Positions 9,869-18,147 are shown, counted from the first letter of the stretch. The stretch: 64,000 nt of DNA from Corynebacterium appendicis CIP 107643 (GCF_030408415.1 NZ_CP046976.1:1834371-1898370), one strand, 5' to 3'. Numbers and translations: made by a program. Notes: generated by a model from the letters alone, not told the origin.

Positions 9869-9992
9869 GTCGGTTCGAACCTTTCGTTGTGGGAGTTGTC
9901 CAGATGTTTGTTAGCGCCACGCACTTGTAACAAGGCGGTGACGCTTCAAGCTTTTCCCATAAAAAGGTTCAGGACGAGAACACGAAGCGGAA

Positions 9993-10031
9993 CCTGTGGA
10001 TAACCCCCAGTTCCGCGGGGTTATCCACAGG
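9993..10031. repeat. 15-bp inverted repeat containing two perfect DnaA-box sequences
   Basis: Perfect 15-bp arms at 9993-10007 and 10017-10031 enclose a 9-base loop. Each arm contains TTATCCACA, the DnaA-box consensus, at 10021-10029 on + and 9995-10003 on -, head to head. It lies after the CopD/CtaG gene stop and upstream of ssb. There is no T-run on either side, so it is not a canonical terminator. Confidence 0.75.
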
Positions 10032-10064
10032 CGCGGTTTGCCAGGCTGTCCCCTACCCGTTCAC

Positions 10065-12071
10065 TTAGTTGGTTCCGTTCGAGCCCCGATTCGAGTTCTG
10101 CTTCGACCGCGCCGAGTACTGCGCGAGCATCTCGTTGTAGGCGCGCCACTGCTCGTCATCCGATTCGTCTTCGCGGCGGTCGCTGTCCTTTGCGTCAGCG
10201 CGGTCGTCGCGAAGCCAGCCCAGAAGGAGAATGACGAAGACGAGCGCCATCGGGAAGCCGCCGGCCGCCCAGCCGATGCCGCCGCCGATCTTCTGGTCGC
10301 GCAGCAGATCTGGGTTCCACGGCAATTCGAGGTTGGTGTAGAAATCCTCGGCCAAGACGTAGGAGAGCTGCATCAGGTACACGCCCATGAATAGGTGGAT
10401 CGGCATGGAGAAGACGAACCACGCGAAGCGGATCACCGTGGCACGGCGGTTGGGCACATAGTCCGGTCCGATGAGGTCCCAGAAATAGAAGTAGCCCGAC
10501 AGCAGGAAGACGGCGTTCATGATGAGGTGGCCGGCGTGCTCGGAGACCGCGAATTCGTAGAACGACGGGAAAACGTAGAGCACGTAGAAGACAACAAGGA
10601 ACTGCACAGTGGACACCGGCGGGTATGTGACCACCTTGAGGAAGGTCGATTCCTCGAACGCTTCGACCCAGGCGCGGGCGTTGAACTCGCCTTCCGGGTA
10701 CGCCTGTTTGACCAGGGTCAGCGGGGCGCCGAGCACGAGGAAGACGGGCACGACCATCGACAGGATCATGTGCACGACCATGTGCACGGAGAAGCTCGCC
10801 GGCATGTACATGCCGATGCCCGACGACATGATCACGACCGTCGTCGCACAGCCGGCCAGCCACCATGCGGTGCGCGAGTGTTTCCAACCGTCCACCCGGC
10901 GCACGAGGTGCAGGTAGTAGGCGGCGAGCAGGAGCGCGATGACGCTGAAGAAGACCTCGAAGCGCCACATGCCGAACACGTTGGTCACCGTCGGCGCGAC
11001 TTCAAGGTTGTAGCCCATCTGGATCTGCATCGGCGTCAAGTCCGGTTGCAGCGGCGCCGGCGGAGGGGTGCGGCCCATCGACACAGCCACGCCCGTAACC
11101 GCTGCCATCACGAGCGTTTCGACGACGGCGATCCGCCCGAACAACCGTGGCCTGCTCTCCAACTGCGGAATGGTCAACTGACGGTGCGCGTAGCCCAGCA
11201 ACCCCAGCACGGCCAGCCCGATGACTTTGAGCAGCACCGTCCACCCGTAGGCCGTCGAGGTCAGATCGGAGAACTGCACCCGTATCAGCGCGTTGACCAC
11301 GCCGGAGACCATCAGCGTGACGAACGCGAACAGCGCCACCGACGAGTACCGCCGCACAGCGCGCGGCATCTCCGGCCCGAGCCTGCGCGCGTGCGCGATG
11401 AGCGCCAGCAGCCCGCCGACCCACAGCAGCATGAACACCAGGTGCCACAGGTAGGAGTTCGTGCCGTAGTCGTGGTTTCCGCCCGAGGCGGAGTGGCCCG
11501 ACAGGCCCAGCGGGATCACAGTGATGATCGAACCGATGAACAGCGCGACCTGCGACGACCACGAGCTGCACGCGAAACCGAAACCGGCGACGACCGCCGC
11601 GATCAGCCCCACGATCAACCAGATCTTCGCCTCCGCGACCCGCTCCAGGGCAGTCGCCCACATCTGCGGGGAGAACATCACCTCGGGCAGCGGTGTGCCC
11701 GACACATCCGACAGGACCAGCGGGATCATCACCAGCGCTATCAGCGCCAGCCCTGCGCTCGACCAGGCCGCAGTGCGGGCGGCAAGGTGGCCGTCGACGG
11801 CGAGTGAGGCGTCGATTAGCTTCCTGCTATTCGGCGGAATCATGAACGCCGCGAACATGAACGACCCGGTGGCGAGCGCCCCCAGCAACCAGGCCACCCC
11901 GCGCAACGCCGGCAACCCCACCGTGGTCAGCGGGCCTGGATCCGGGATGCCCAGCGCCGCCAGGGAACCACCCACGAAACTGAACGACAACGCCCCGGCC
12001 ACCACGGCGCCGACCGCCAACACCGCGAGGTAGACCGGCCACGCCGACTTCACTGCTTGCTTCTCCGACAT
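10065..12071 (-). CDS. Bifunctional CopD-type copper / CtaG (caa3_CtaG) cytochrome c oxidase assembly membrane protein
   Basis: 668-residue polytopic membrane protein. The N-terminal half has CopD-like segments (LLWVGGLLALIAHARRLGPEMPRA, RRYSSVALFAFVTLMVSG). The C-terminal half is a CtaG/caa3 assembly domain with HMVVHMILSMVVP and VLYVFPSFYEFAVSEHAGHL. The probable role is delivering copper to the cytochrome oxidase whose subunit I is encoded at 42895-44736. ATG 12071 is chosen; the open frame continues to 12185, but that extension looks non-coding. The charged C-tail ends near the DnaA-box hairpin. Confidence 0.85.
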   Translation of the reverse strand: MSEKQAVKSAWPVYLAVLAVGAVVAGALSFSFVGGSLAALGIPDPGPLTTVGLPALRGVAWLLGALATGSFMFAAFMIPPNSRKLIDASLAVDGHLAARTAAWSSAGLALIALVMIPLVLSDVSGTPLPEVMFSPQMWATALERVAEAKIWLIVGLIAAVVAGFGFACSSWSSQVALFIGSIITVIPLGLSGHSASGGNHDYGTNSYLWHLVFMLLWVGGLLALIAHARRLGPEMPRAVRRYSSVALFAFVTLMVSGVVNALIRVQFSDLTSTAYGWTVLLKVIGLAVLGLLGYAHRQLTIPQLESRPRLFGRIAVVETLVMAAVTGVAVSMGRTPPPAPLQPDLTPMQIQMGYNLEVAPTVTNVFGMWRFEVFFSVIALLLAAYYLHLVRRVDGWKHSRTAWWLAGCATTVVIMSSGIGMYMPASFSVHMVVHMILSMVVPVFLVLGAPLTLVKQAYPEGEFNARAWVEAFEESTFLKVVTYPPVSTVQFLVVFYVLYVFPSFYEFAVSEHAGHLIMNAVFLLSGYFYFWDLIGPDYVPNRRATVIRFAWFVFSMPIHLFMGVYLMQLSYVLAEDFYTNLELPWNPDLLRDQKIGGGIGWAAGGFPMALVFVILLLGWLRDDRADAKDSDRREDESDDEQWRAYNEMLAQYSARSKQNSNRGSNGTN

Positions 12072-12177
12072 GGCAATCACCCTACTTTCGTTGGACGGCA
12101 ATATGGAAAGCCGTCCCCCGTGCGATACGATGAGGTCCGCCCAAAACACGCGCCCCTCGAGCGCAAAAAAAGGGCAA

Positions 12178-12251
12178 GCCCCCATAGCTCAGTGGATTAG
12201 AGCATCCGGTTTCTACCCGGCTGGTCGCGGGTTCGAATCCTGCTGGGGGCG
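12178..12251 (+). tRNA. tRNA-Arg (anticodon UCU)
   Basis: Cloverleaf with acceptor GCCCCCA/TGGGGGC, D-arm GCTC..GAGC, anticodon loop TTTCTAC giving UCU, and T-arm GCGGGTTCGAATCCTGC. No CCA is encoded. The 3' 49 bases are duplicated at 16066-16114, marking this gene as the attachment site of an integrated element. Confidence 0.95.
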
Positions 12252-12252
12252 C
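12204..12252 (+). repeat. Left attachment repeat (attL), inside tRNA-Arg
   Basis: 49 bp identical to 16066-16114, running from the anticodon stem to one base beyond the discriminator. The functional tRNA is at this end, as expected when an element regenerates the 3' part of its target tRNA. Confidence 0.88.
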
Positions 12253-12383
12253 TTCGTTTTTGCTGTTCATCTGGGCAAACATCGACCTCCAGCAACGCTA
12301 GCCAGTGCCTGTGGACACATTTTGGACACAATTTGAAGTGTCCTGGGTTTAGTTCCGATCATTTCTAGAGAAGGATTGGAATC

Positions 12384-12701
12384 ATGCCAAGGAAGTACAG
12401 TGACGAGTTCAAGGCCAAGGCAGTGCGTTTGGCTGAGGACCTCGTTGAGCTCGAAGGGTGTTCGAAATGGGGTGCAGCCGTAGAGATCGGTGAAAAGCTC
12501 GGCATTCCAGCACACACGCTCAACGATTGGTTGAAGCCGAATATGGTCTCATCCGATGTTGAGATTGGCGCCGGCGAGTCAACGGCTGACGAACTGAAGC
12601 GGCTGCGGAAAGAGATTAAGGAGCTACGCAGGGCTAATGAGATCTTGAAAACCGCGTCAGCTTTTTTCGCGGCGCAACTCGACCGTCCCACCAGAAAATG
12701 A
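12384..12701 (+). CDS. IS3-family transposase OrfA
   Basis: 105-residue helix-turn-helix protein that recognises the IS ends. It starts MPRKYSDEFKAKAVRLAED, has the HTH around GIPAHTLNDWLK, and ends in a leucine-zipper-like helix (ELKRLRKEIKELRRANEILK) typical of IS3 OrfA. Its TGA overlaps the OrfB ATG (ATGA at 12698-12701). OrfB is in the -1 frame, so the transposase is made by coupling or by -1 frameshifting. The ribosome site GAGAAGGA lies about 10 bases upstream. Confidence 0.93.
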   Translation: MPRKYSDEFKAKAVRLAEDLVELEGCSKWGAAVEIGEKLGIPAHTLNDWLKPNMVSSDVEIGAGESTADELKRLRKEIKELRRANEILKTASAFFAAQLDRPTRK

Positions 12702-13612
12702 TCGAATACATCGATGCGTATCGCGATCGCTTCGGGGTCGAGGCTATCTGTCGCACATTGAAAGAGACAGAATGTGGGTTCATCACCTCTCGCGGCTACC
12801 GAGCAGCGAAAACACGACCGCCGTCGGCGAGGAGTTTGTCAGATGCGCTGCTCATTCCTGAATTGGTGAGGGTCTACGAGGACAACTTCAGCGTCTACGG
12901 GGTCCGCAAGATGTGGAAGGCTATGCAGCGCGCCGGCTGGAGCATCGGTCGTGATCAGACCGCGCGTTTGATGAAGCAAGCTGGCATTTACGGCCGCAGG
13001 CGTGGCCGCACACCGATGACAACGCTTCGGGCCAACGTGCCGGATTGCCGCCCTGACCTGGTCAACCGTGACTTCACTGCCCCCGCACCGCACCGGTTGT
13101 GGGTCGCTGACATTACCTATGTGCGCACCTTGTCTGGTTTTGCCTACACCGCGTTTATCACCGATGTGTACTCCAGAAAGATCGTCGGTGTCGCGACTCG
13201 GGCGAGCATGCGTACCGATGAACTGCCGCTGGAGGCCTTTGAGCACGCCCTGTATCACGCTGGTGATCTTCGCTCAGAAGGGCTTGTCCACCACAGTGAC
13301 CGCGGCTCGCAGTATGTGTCGATCCGTTACGGTGAAGCGCTCGCCCAGGCGGGTATCGATCCGTCTGTCGGCACCGTTGGCGACTCCTATGACAACGCGT
13401 TGGCTGAAACGGTCAACGGGCTCTACAAAACAGAGCTGATTTATCCCCACCGGCCGTGGGCATCGGTCGGTGAAGTCGAGATTGCCACCCTTCGCTGGGT
13501 GCACTGGTGGAACAACCAGCGACTTCATCAATCCCTAGGATATATCACTCCACAGGAGATGGAGGACGCTTACTATCAACGATCAGGCGCTCAAACGTTG
13601 GGCGTTAAATAA
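12698..13612 (+). CDS. IS3-family transposase OrfB (DDE catalytic subunit)
   Basis: 304-residue integrase-core protein that cuts and joins IS ends. The N-terminal HTH_21 part includes VYGVRKMWKAMQRAGWSIGR. DDE residues sit in WVADITYVRT (D), HHSDRGSQY (D) and DNALAETVNGLYKTELI (E). The terminal block WVHWWNNQRLHQSLGYITPQE is the usual rve_3 end. No frameshift or truncation is visible, so the element may still be active. Confidence 0.94.
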   Translation: MIEYIDAYRDRFGVEAICRTLKETECGFITSRGYRAAKTRPPSARSLSDALLIPELVRVYEDNFSVYGVRKMWKAMQRAGWSIGRDQTARLMKQAGIYGRRRGRTPMTTLRANVPDCRPDLVNRDFTAPAPHRLWVADITYVRTLSGFAYTAFITDVYSRKIVGVATRASMRTDELPLEAFEHALYHAGDLRSEGLVHHSDRGSQYVSIRYGEALAQAGIDPSVGTVGDSYDNALAETVNGLYKTELIYPHRPWASVGEVEIATLRWVHWWNNQRLHQSLGYITPQEMEDAYYQRSGAQTLGVK

Positions 13613-13637
13613 GCGGAACAAAAACCAGGACGCTTCA

Positions 13638-13987
13638 TTAGATGGAGCGGCTTCACCGCATTGCCGCTTGCCCGCCAGGCAGGTACCACAGCCTGATTTG
13701 ATCAACGGCGCGCAGGAGAAGGCGTGAGTGCGCTCCCCCTGGGGTCTCTGCCCTCGCTTTACGCAGCGACCCTGGGGGGTACCCCGCGCCGAGGATGCCT
13801 CCCCCCCCCCCGAGCGTATAGGCGCTAAGGCTGCGTACGGGTCTGGGAATTGGAGGGGGGGAAAGCAAACACCCGACCGAAGTCTTAGGATCCAGGTTGA
13901 CCAAAAGCTAGAGGCGCGCGCTACAATGGCACTATCTCATCTACCAACGGTAGAAGGAGTTACGGAGCCGTCCCCAAGGGGGCGGCT
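13638..13987. other. Gene-free segment with an 11-C homopolymer
   Basis: No credible gene is seen. An uninterrupted run of 11 C lies at 13801-13811, shortly after a CCCTGGGGGG stretch. A hairpin (arm GAGCCG then CCCC/GGGG, 13965-13988) sits at the stop of the leftward hypothetical gene and may end its transcript. Small open frames here have no start signal or recognisable product. Confidence 0.5.
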
Positions 13988-14497
13988 CTAGCCATTCCTG
14001 CCTTCCCAATACTGCGAGAATTTCTTCTCGCGCTTACGGCGTTGGTTGTTGAACTCGATTGGGAATGCTGTCCACAACAGCACCTCGCTCGTACGAGCAG
14101 CAACGACAACCAAATAGGTGAAGTCACTCAAAGCGATGTGATATCGGTATTCGCTTCTGCGCTTCTCCACCCACCACGCTATCCGCTCGTTCGAAGGCCG
14201 CGGATAACAACTAGCGAATTCATCCAGAATCAGGCGCGGCCACGTGATGCGTTCGAGTCGCTCGAGATCAGGGGTTCGGGAATCTTCTTCCTTCCCACTA
14301 GAGGTCAGATGAGCGTAGGTCGCCGGTAACCCGGCGCGGAACGGCTCCCGCTTTTCCCCATACTTCCGATCATCGACGGGCCATGTGGGCTTATCTAGTA
14401 CGAAGGCCTCTTCGTAAAACAGAAAGCAATGTCGGCGGAATTCTTCGATCCCCCCGTTAAAATCACAAAATTTTTGGGTAGGAAGCCAATCGTGCAC
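13988..14497 (-). CDS. Unknown protein coupled to DUF3800 gene
   Basis: 169-residue soluble protein, not confidently recognised. GTG 14497 overlaps the DUF3800 stop (TAGTG) with GGGAGGGAAGGG just upstream; an ATG at 14515 is the alternative. The C-terminal part has ITWPRLILDEFASCYPRP, RYHIALSDFTYLVVVAAR and VLLWTAFPIEFNNQRRKR. A helix, an H on a strand, a YLVVV strand, then a T-A-x-P-x-E strand followed by basic residues resembles the plan of phage-associated BECR-fold RNases. That likeness is inference from pattern only. Low G+C, inside the tRNA-Arg element. Confidence 0.7.
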   Translation of the reverse strand: MHDWLPTQKFCDFNGGIEEFRRHCFLFYEEAFVLDKPTWPVDDRKYGEKREPFRAGLPATYAHLTSSGKEEDSRTPDLERLERITWPRLILDEFASCYPRPSNERIAWWVEKRRSEYRYHIALSDFTYLVVVAARTSEVLLWTAFPIEFNNQRRKREKKFSQYWEGRNG

Positions 14498-15195
14498 TAC
14501 GCCCTTCCCTCCCATTGGAAGATATTGAACTTCTGCGCCTGGGGGAGAGTTGATTGCAGAAGGGTCGTGCCAGATCGCGCTTTAACTCTTGAAATTATTT
14601 CCATTTTGGCTGAGCTAGTCTTGAGACGTCGATTGGCGTAGGAGATGGACCCTAGTAGTAAATCCGCAAGTTGCAGTTGTTCAACTTCGTGCGATTGGAC
14701 GATCTGGAGCCTCTGAACGATCCGCTTGTCAAAATCGTGGCGTTTATTGGCCAGAATGTCGTGGAGTCGGCTTGCTTTTTCTCCGCCGCGGGTGTCCTTT
14801 TTATCGAGGTATATTCGATAGCTTGAATCCGGCTCGAGGAGCCTGACGATCAGCTGGTACATCATTTTGTAGTACCAGTCATCGTGCGTTTGGTTCCAAT
14901 GGTCGTGGTTCAGGGAAGTTTTGTCGGCTACCACCGCACGGAATCTAAGGTCATCGTCGTCGAAAAAGTAATCGACTAAATCGAGGTAATAGTCTTCTTT
15001 CGCTGGCGAGACATTTGTCCACTTAATTTCAAACGCTGGGGGGATTCCGTGCTTTTGTTTGATTTCACGGATTCGGGTAGCGATCTCTCGAGTCTTTCCT
15101 AGCGGGCACATGACTGCGCCTAACACCATCACCGGTATCTCGTCCGCAGGCAAATGGCCACTTTCATCGCAGTAGATGTTAAATATCTCCGACAT
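14497..15195 (-). CDS. DUF3800 domain protein
   Basis: 232-residue protein of the DUF3800 family, which is common on phages and mobile islands and is predicted to have an RNase H-like fold. The hallmark IYCDESGHLP near the N-terminus carries the conserved acidic pair; AVVADK, YRIYLDKKD and the late VEQLQLADLLLGSISY are other family blocks. The ribosome site GAAGGAGT lies 7 bases before ATG 15195. Its stop overlaps the next gene by one base. Base composition is AT-richer than the chromosome, fitting recent acquisition. Confidence 0.85.
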   Translation of the reverse strand: MSEIFNIYCDESGHLPADEIPVMVLGAVMCPLGKTREIATRIREIKQKHGIPPAFEIKWTNVSPAKEDYYLDLVDYFFDDDDLRFRAVVADKTSLNHDHWNQTHDDWYYKMMYQLIVRLLEPDSSYRIYLDKKDTRGGEKASRLHDILANKRHDFDKRIVQRLQIVQSHEVEQLQLADLLLGSISYANRRLKTSSAKMEIISRVKARSGTTLLQSTLPQAQKFNIFQWEGRA

Positions 15196-16065
15196 GGAGC
15201 ACTCCTTCGAATCAAGCGATTTCTAAGACACTATAGAGTCCACGGTGTCCTCGGAAGTAAAGGTAATCAAAGGGCAGTGGCGGTCAGTTGGTTCCGATAG
15301 GGGTCATTGGTGGTTTATGACTCCATGAGCGGGATTTGCGTTGTTGATTCTCTGATAAACGGATTATTGTGATTCCCCAATCAATCCCCGGATTGCCTTC
15401 GACTTAGAAGGATCCCCCTCGTGAGTCTTAGATCTGCTGCCGCCCTGGCCCCTTCGTCTGCCTGCCATCAGGGTTTTCTTCAGGGTGGTGGAAAGTTACG
15501 AGTTTACCTGCGCGAAGGGTGGCTTCGCGGGCCGAGGTCTCGCGCGTGTAGGTGGCTGGGAACGTGCCTCTCATCGGTGGGGCTTCCAACCCCGAGCACC
15601 TAGCCACCCGGCACGTGTTTGGGACGTACTCTCAAGAGTTTCGCTCAAAAGTGTTCACATCCTCGGAGATCTTCCCGGCTCCGGGAGTTTTTCGGTGATC
15701 CCCGGGAAACTCAAGTTCTGAGCTCTGACGTCCACACTGACCTGCTTTTTTAGGGGCAACCCCAAAGCTTCCGGTGAGCTGGCGGGAGCCTTTTCCTGGG
15801 ATCGCATGAAACAGTCGTCGGGGACTTCCTGCAGGTATTTGGTGCAAACCCGTACCTCGGTTTTTCGCCGGCGGGAGCCTCTTCATGCGGTCTCCGGTAA
15901 AAGCGCCCCCTACCCGACTAATTGATTGTCGCGCCAACATTTTCGTCCTCCGGCCATGGACCCGTTTTGGACACATTTTATTTTGATTCGGTAGTATTGC
16001 CTGGGATTTTGCCGAATTAGCGAATACCTCACTACCAGGGATTAGCCTGCTCTCCTGCATATTTG
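15196..16065. other. 870-bp right part of the tRNA-Arg element, no convincing gene
   Basis: Open frames on both strands here have improbable composition and no start signals. A short hairpin with a T5 run (about 15672-15692, arm TTCCCG/CGGGAG) would end a rightward transcript, so a small RNA is possible. The 11-mer TTTTGGACACA at 15965-15975 repeats a sequence near the left end of the element. Confidence 0.4.
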
Positions 16066-16114
16066 ATCCGGTTTCTACCCGGCTGGTCGCGGGTTCGAAT
16101 CCTGCTGGGGGCGC
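16066..16114 (+). repeat. Right attachment repeat (attR), partial tRNA-Arg copy
   Basis: 49 bp identical to 12204-12252. It lacks the acceptor 5' strand and D-arm, so it is not a functional tRNA. It is followed directly by a segment and hairpin resembling those found after tRNA-His, which suggests this flank is the original tRNA-Arg downstream sequence. Confidence 0.88.
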
Positions 16115-16460
16115 GTTGTCAACAATCGCGACATCGTTGACAGATCAGTCGCGACATGGTGGATAAACCAGCGCCTAGGTTCTCCCGGGTGCCGGTTTCA
16201 GGTATCGGGGCACTGCTTTCCACGAGCCGACACCCAAAGTTTTAAGAAGGTTCGAAAAACCATTCGAGAAAGCTGACAGCTTGGTTCATCCAGTTTCTTA
16301 GAGTGCGACATGCAGCGATTCAAAGGCCACAGGTAAGAAGACCGCGCTGAGATGCAAAGCCTTTCTCCACAGTGGCCCGTTCGCTGGGCGCTAGCGCCAT
16401 ATTTCTATCGACCATCCCCCTAGCCACGACGAGGCGGACAGTTCCTGAAAGGGCCAACAC
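16115..16460. other. Intergenic: displaced tRNA-Arg terminator region and leader of the Ltp gene
   Basis: It starts with the tRNA-downstream repeat (16126-16167). An imperfect hairpin follows at about 16165-16198 (AAACC at the left foot, GGTTT at the right foot), which probably ended the tRNA-Arg transcript before the element inserted. No gene is seen; GAAAGGG at 16449-16455 is the ribosome site of the next gene. Confidence 0.45.
16126..16167 (+). repeat. tRNA-downstream repeat, copy 1
   Basis: 42 bp matching 20200-20241 at 37 positions. It contains two TCGCGACAT units 23 bp apart, then GGTGGATAAA, and leads into a hairpin. It sits directly after attR. Confidence 0.75.
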
Positions 16461-17129
16461 ATGAGTACCGCATTCAACCCCAACCAGGGTGACCCGCAGT
16501 GGATCCAGAACCAGCAGCCACAGTGGGGACAGGGGCAGCCCCAGCCGGGCCAGGCTCCCCAGCAACCCCAGGCGCCCGAGCAGCCAAAGAGGAAGGGAGG
16601 CTGCCTGAAGTGGGGCGGAATCATTCTCGGCGGCCTGATTCTGATCGGCATTGGTAGCGCGATTGGCGGCGGCAGCGACAGTGCCGAAGAGCAAAGCTCC
16701 GCACCAGAAACCACCGCGATCGAATCCGCCGACGATGCGCCTGAAGCAGCGCCCGCCGACCAGCCAGACGAAAAGGCAGAAGAGGAGCCACAGGAGAAGC
16801 CGGAGGAAAAGAAGGAGGACGTTCCCCGCGAATTCAAGAGCGCGCTCAAGAAGGCCCAAACCTACTCTGACACGATGCATATGTCCGAAGCTGGTTTGTA
16901 CGAGCAGCTCACGTCCGAATATGGAGAGAAGTTCAGCCCAGAAGCTGCCCAGTACGCCATCGAGAATGTGAAGGCGGACTACAACAAGAATGCTCTCGAG
17001 ATGGCCAAGACATACCAGGACACCATGGAGATGGCACCCGACGCGATCTACGACCAGCTTGTGTCCGAGTACGGTGAGCAGTTCACTCCGGAGCAGGCCC
17101 AGTACGCGGTAGACAACCTGCCCCTGTAG
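16461..17129 (+). CDS. Membrane-anchored protein with two Ltp-type repeats
   Basis: 222 residues. A Gln/Pro-rich N-terminal tail (about 1-42) is followed by KRKGGCLKWGG and a single membrane helix (about 50-70), an acidic Glu/Pro-rich linker (75-125), then two similar repeats at about 128-172 and 176-220 (AQTYSDTMHMSEAGLYEQL and AKTYQDTMEMAPDAIYDQL). These match the host cell surface-exposed (Ltp) repeat; phage TP-J34 Ltp uses such repeats to block DNA injection. Here the anchor is an internal helix, not an N-terminal lipobox. A phage-exclusion role is plausible but unproven. GAAAGGG lies before ATG. Confidence 0.8.
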   Translation: MSTAFNPNQGDPQWIQNQQPQWGQGQPQPGQAPQQPQAPEQPKRKGGCLKWGGIILGGLILIGIGSAIGGGSDSAEEQSSAPETTAIESADDAPEAAPADQPDEKAEEEPQEKPEEKKEDVPREFKSALKKAQTYSDTMHMSEAGLYEQLTSEYGEKFSPEAAQYAIENVKADYNKNALEMAKTYQDTMEMAPDAIYDQLVSEYGEQFTPEQAQYAVDNLPL

Positions 17130-17263
17130 CCTGCCCCTTCGGCCCGTGGGGAACATGAGCTGCTCCCATGGGCCAGGGAAGCATCCGCGATTGCGCACTG
17201 AAATGTACATTTGACGTGCGCGAACGCGCGACAAGTGCGCCGCGTGAAATTACGATGAGGGCC

Positions 17264-17899
17264 ATGAACGGCACTTCCACGATCACCGCGACACTCAACG
17301 AACTCGAATTCCTCATGAGCACCATCTATCCGCCGGCGTTCATGGCTTTAGGCGACGGGATGGCGCTCGCCGATATCCAACGCACGGTGAACGCGTACTC
17401 GCCTGTGCTGGAAAAGGCCGGCGTCGATTTCCCGTCCGAGCTGGTCGAACTGTACCACTGGCACAATGGCTCGAACCGCGAGGACATTATCGGCCCAGTC
17501 CAGCTACTCAGCCTCGAGGAGGCGTTAGAGACGTGGCGCGCGCTTATCGACGCCAGAGACACCGAATTCCCCTCCGACGACTGGTACTACCCAAGCTGGA
17601 TCCCTTTCGCCGAATCGTGGTCCGACAGCTACCTGTGCATTGATGCAAAAGGCGTGGCCGGCGGCAACCGCGGCCAGATCGTGGAATTCAACCGCAACCG
17701 CCCGTCGAGGACCATTCAGGCGCTTTACATGCGGGACTGGTTCCAGCAGGTGGTGGATGACTACGCGCTCGAGGAACTCACCCGCACCCACGGCATCCCT
17801 GCCGGGGAGGAGGGCGAGGACGGGCTCTACGACTACGACCCAGAGGAGCCGCCCGAGGGGCCGAACTGCCACGTGCGATTCTTCGAAGCAGGTGAGTGA
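17264..17899 (+). CDS. SMI1/KNR4 (SUKH) family protein
   Basis: 211-residue soluble protein of the SUKH superfamily. Core motifs are FPSELVELYHWHNGSN, LLSLEEALETW, WIPFAESWSDSYLCID and GQIVEFN, followed by an acidic C-tail. SUKH proteins often act as immunity factors against contact-dependent or polymorphic toxins; no toxin gene is adjacent. ATG 17264 is chosen (GAGGG just upstream); an in-frame ATG at 17255 and a longer frame to 17168 are possible. Confidence 0.8.
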   Translation: MNGTSTITATLNELEFLMSTIYPPAFMALGDGMALADIQRTVNAYSPVLEKAGVDFPSELVELYHWHNGSNREDIIGPVQLLSLEEALETWRALIDARDTEFPSDDWYYPSWIPFAESWSDSYLCIDAKGVAGGNRGQIVEFNRNRPSRTIQALYMRDWFQQVVDDYALEELTRTHGIPAGEEGEDGLYDYDPEEPPEGPNCHVRFFEAGE

Positions 17900-18012
17900 G
17901 CCGGCCGCCAGCCCACCAGGTTCGGGCGGATTTCCGGTCGCGGCTACCCACGAATGGCTATGCTGGTCCGTGTAAAGCGTCAACAACGTCTTTAGCACTG
18001 AAGGAGGACGCT

Positions 18013-18147
18013 ATGTCCAACGAAGGCCCTATCCGCGAGGACAGCATCGACGACCTGACCGATCCGGAGGCCGACGCCGATCTGCAGGACCGTGCAGACA
18101 AGACCGGCCAAAAGGACACGGAAACGGACGCAGAGGAGCAGAAATAA
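18013..18147 (+). CDS. Small acidic hypothetical protein
   Basis: 44 residues, very rich in Asp/Glu (MSNEGPIREDSIDDLTDPEA at the start), with no cysteine and no membrane part. A strong ribosome site AAGGAGG lies 5 bases before ATG. Its TAA overlaps the next ATG by one base (TAATG), so the two small genes form a translationally coupled pair. Function unknown; probably disordered. Confidence 0.65.
   Translation: MSNEGPIREDSIDDLTDPEADADLQDRADKTGQKDTETDAEEQK

Larger units (their letters stand above)
12334..13637 (+). mobile_element. IS3-family insertion sequence, complete
   Basis: About 1.3 kb bounded by imperfect inverted repeats. The left end TGAAGTGTCCTGG matches the reverse complement of the right end, TGAAGCGTCCTGG, and similarity continues inward (TTCCG, ATTT). 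It contains orfA and orfB intact. No unambiguous 3-4 bp target duplication could be identified. A 31-bp exact copy of its left end lies alone at 21450-21480. Confidence 0.85.
12204..16114. mobile_element. 3.9-kb element integrated in tRNA-Arg, without integrase
   Basis: The region lies between two identical 49-bp copies of the tRNA-Arg 3' end. It holds an IS3-family insertion sequence, a DUF3800 gene and a coupled unknown gene, plus about 0.9 kb without convincing genes. G+C is visibly lower in the DUF3800 part than in the flanks. The sequence TTTTGGACACA occurs inside both ends (12320-12330 and 15965-15975), with a further GGACACA at 12313-12319, possibly integrase arm sites. No recombinase is visible; the IS, 82 bp from the left repeat, may have replaced it. 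Confidence 0.8.

Noticed and set aside
10395..11807. 470-codon open frame on the plus strand
   Set aside because: Entirely antisense to the CopD/CtaG gene; composition (His/Arg/Asp-rich) is that of a shadow frame in high-G+C DNA.
13801..13811. 11-C run as a phase-variation switch
   Set aside because: It lies in no gene and near no promoter that I can identify.
15632..16060. 142-codon minus-strand frame in the island
   Set aside because: No ribosome site, implausible composition, no domain; left as non-coding.
16320..17234. 304-codon hydrophobic minus-strand frame
   Set aside because: Antisense to the Ltp-repeat gene, whose own domains and ribosome site are clear.
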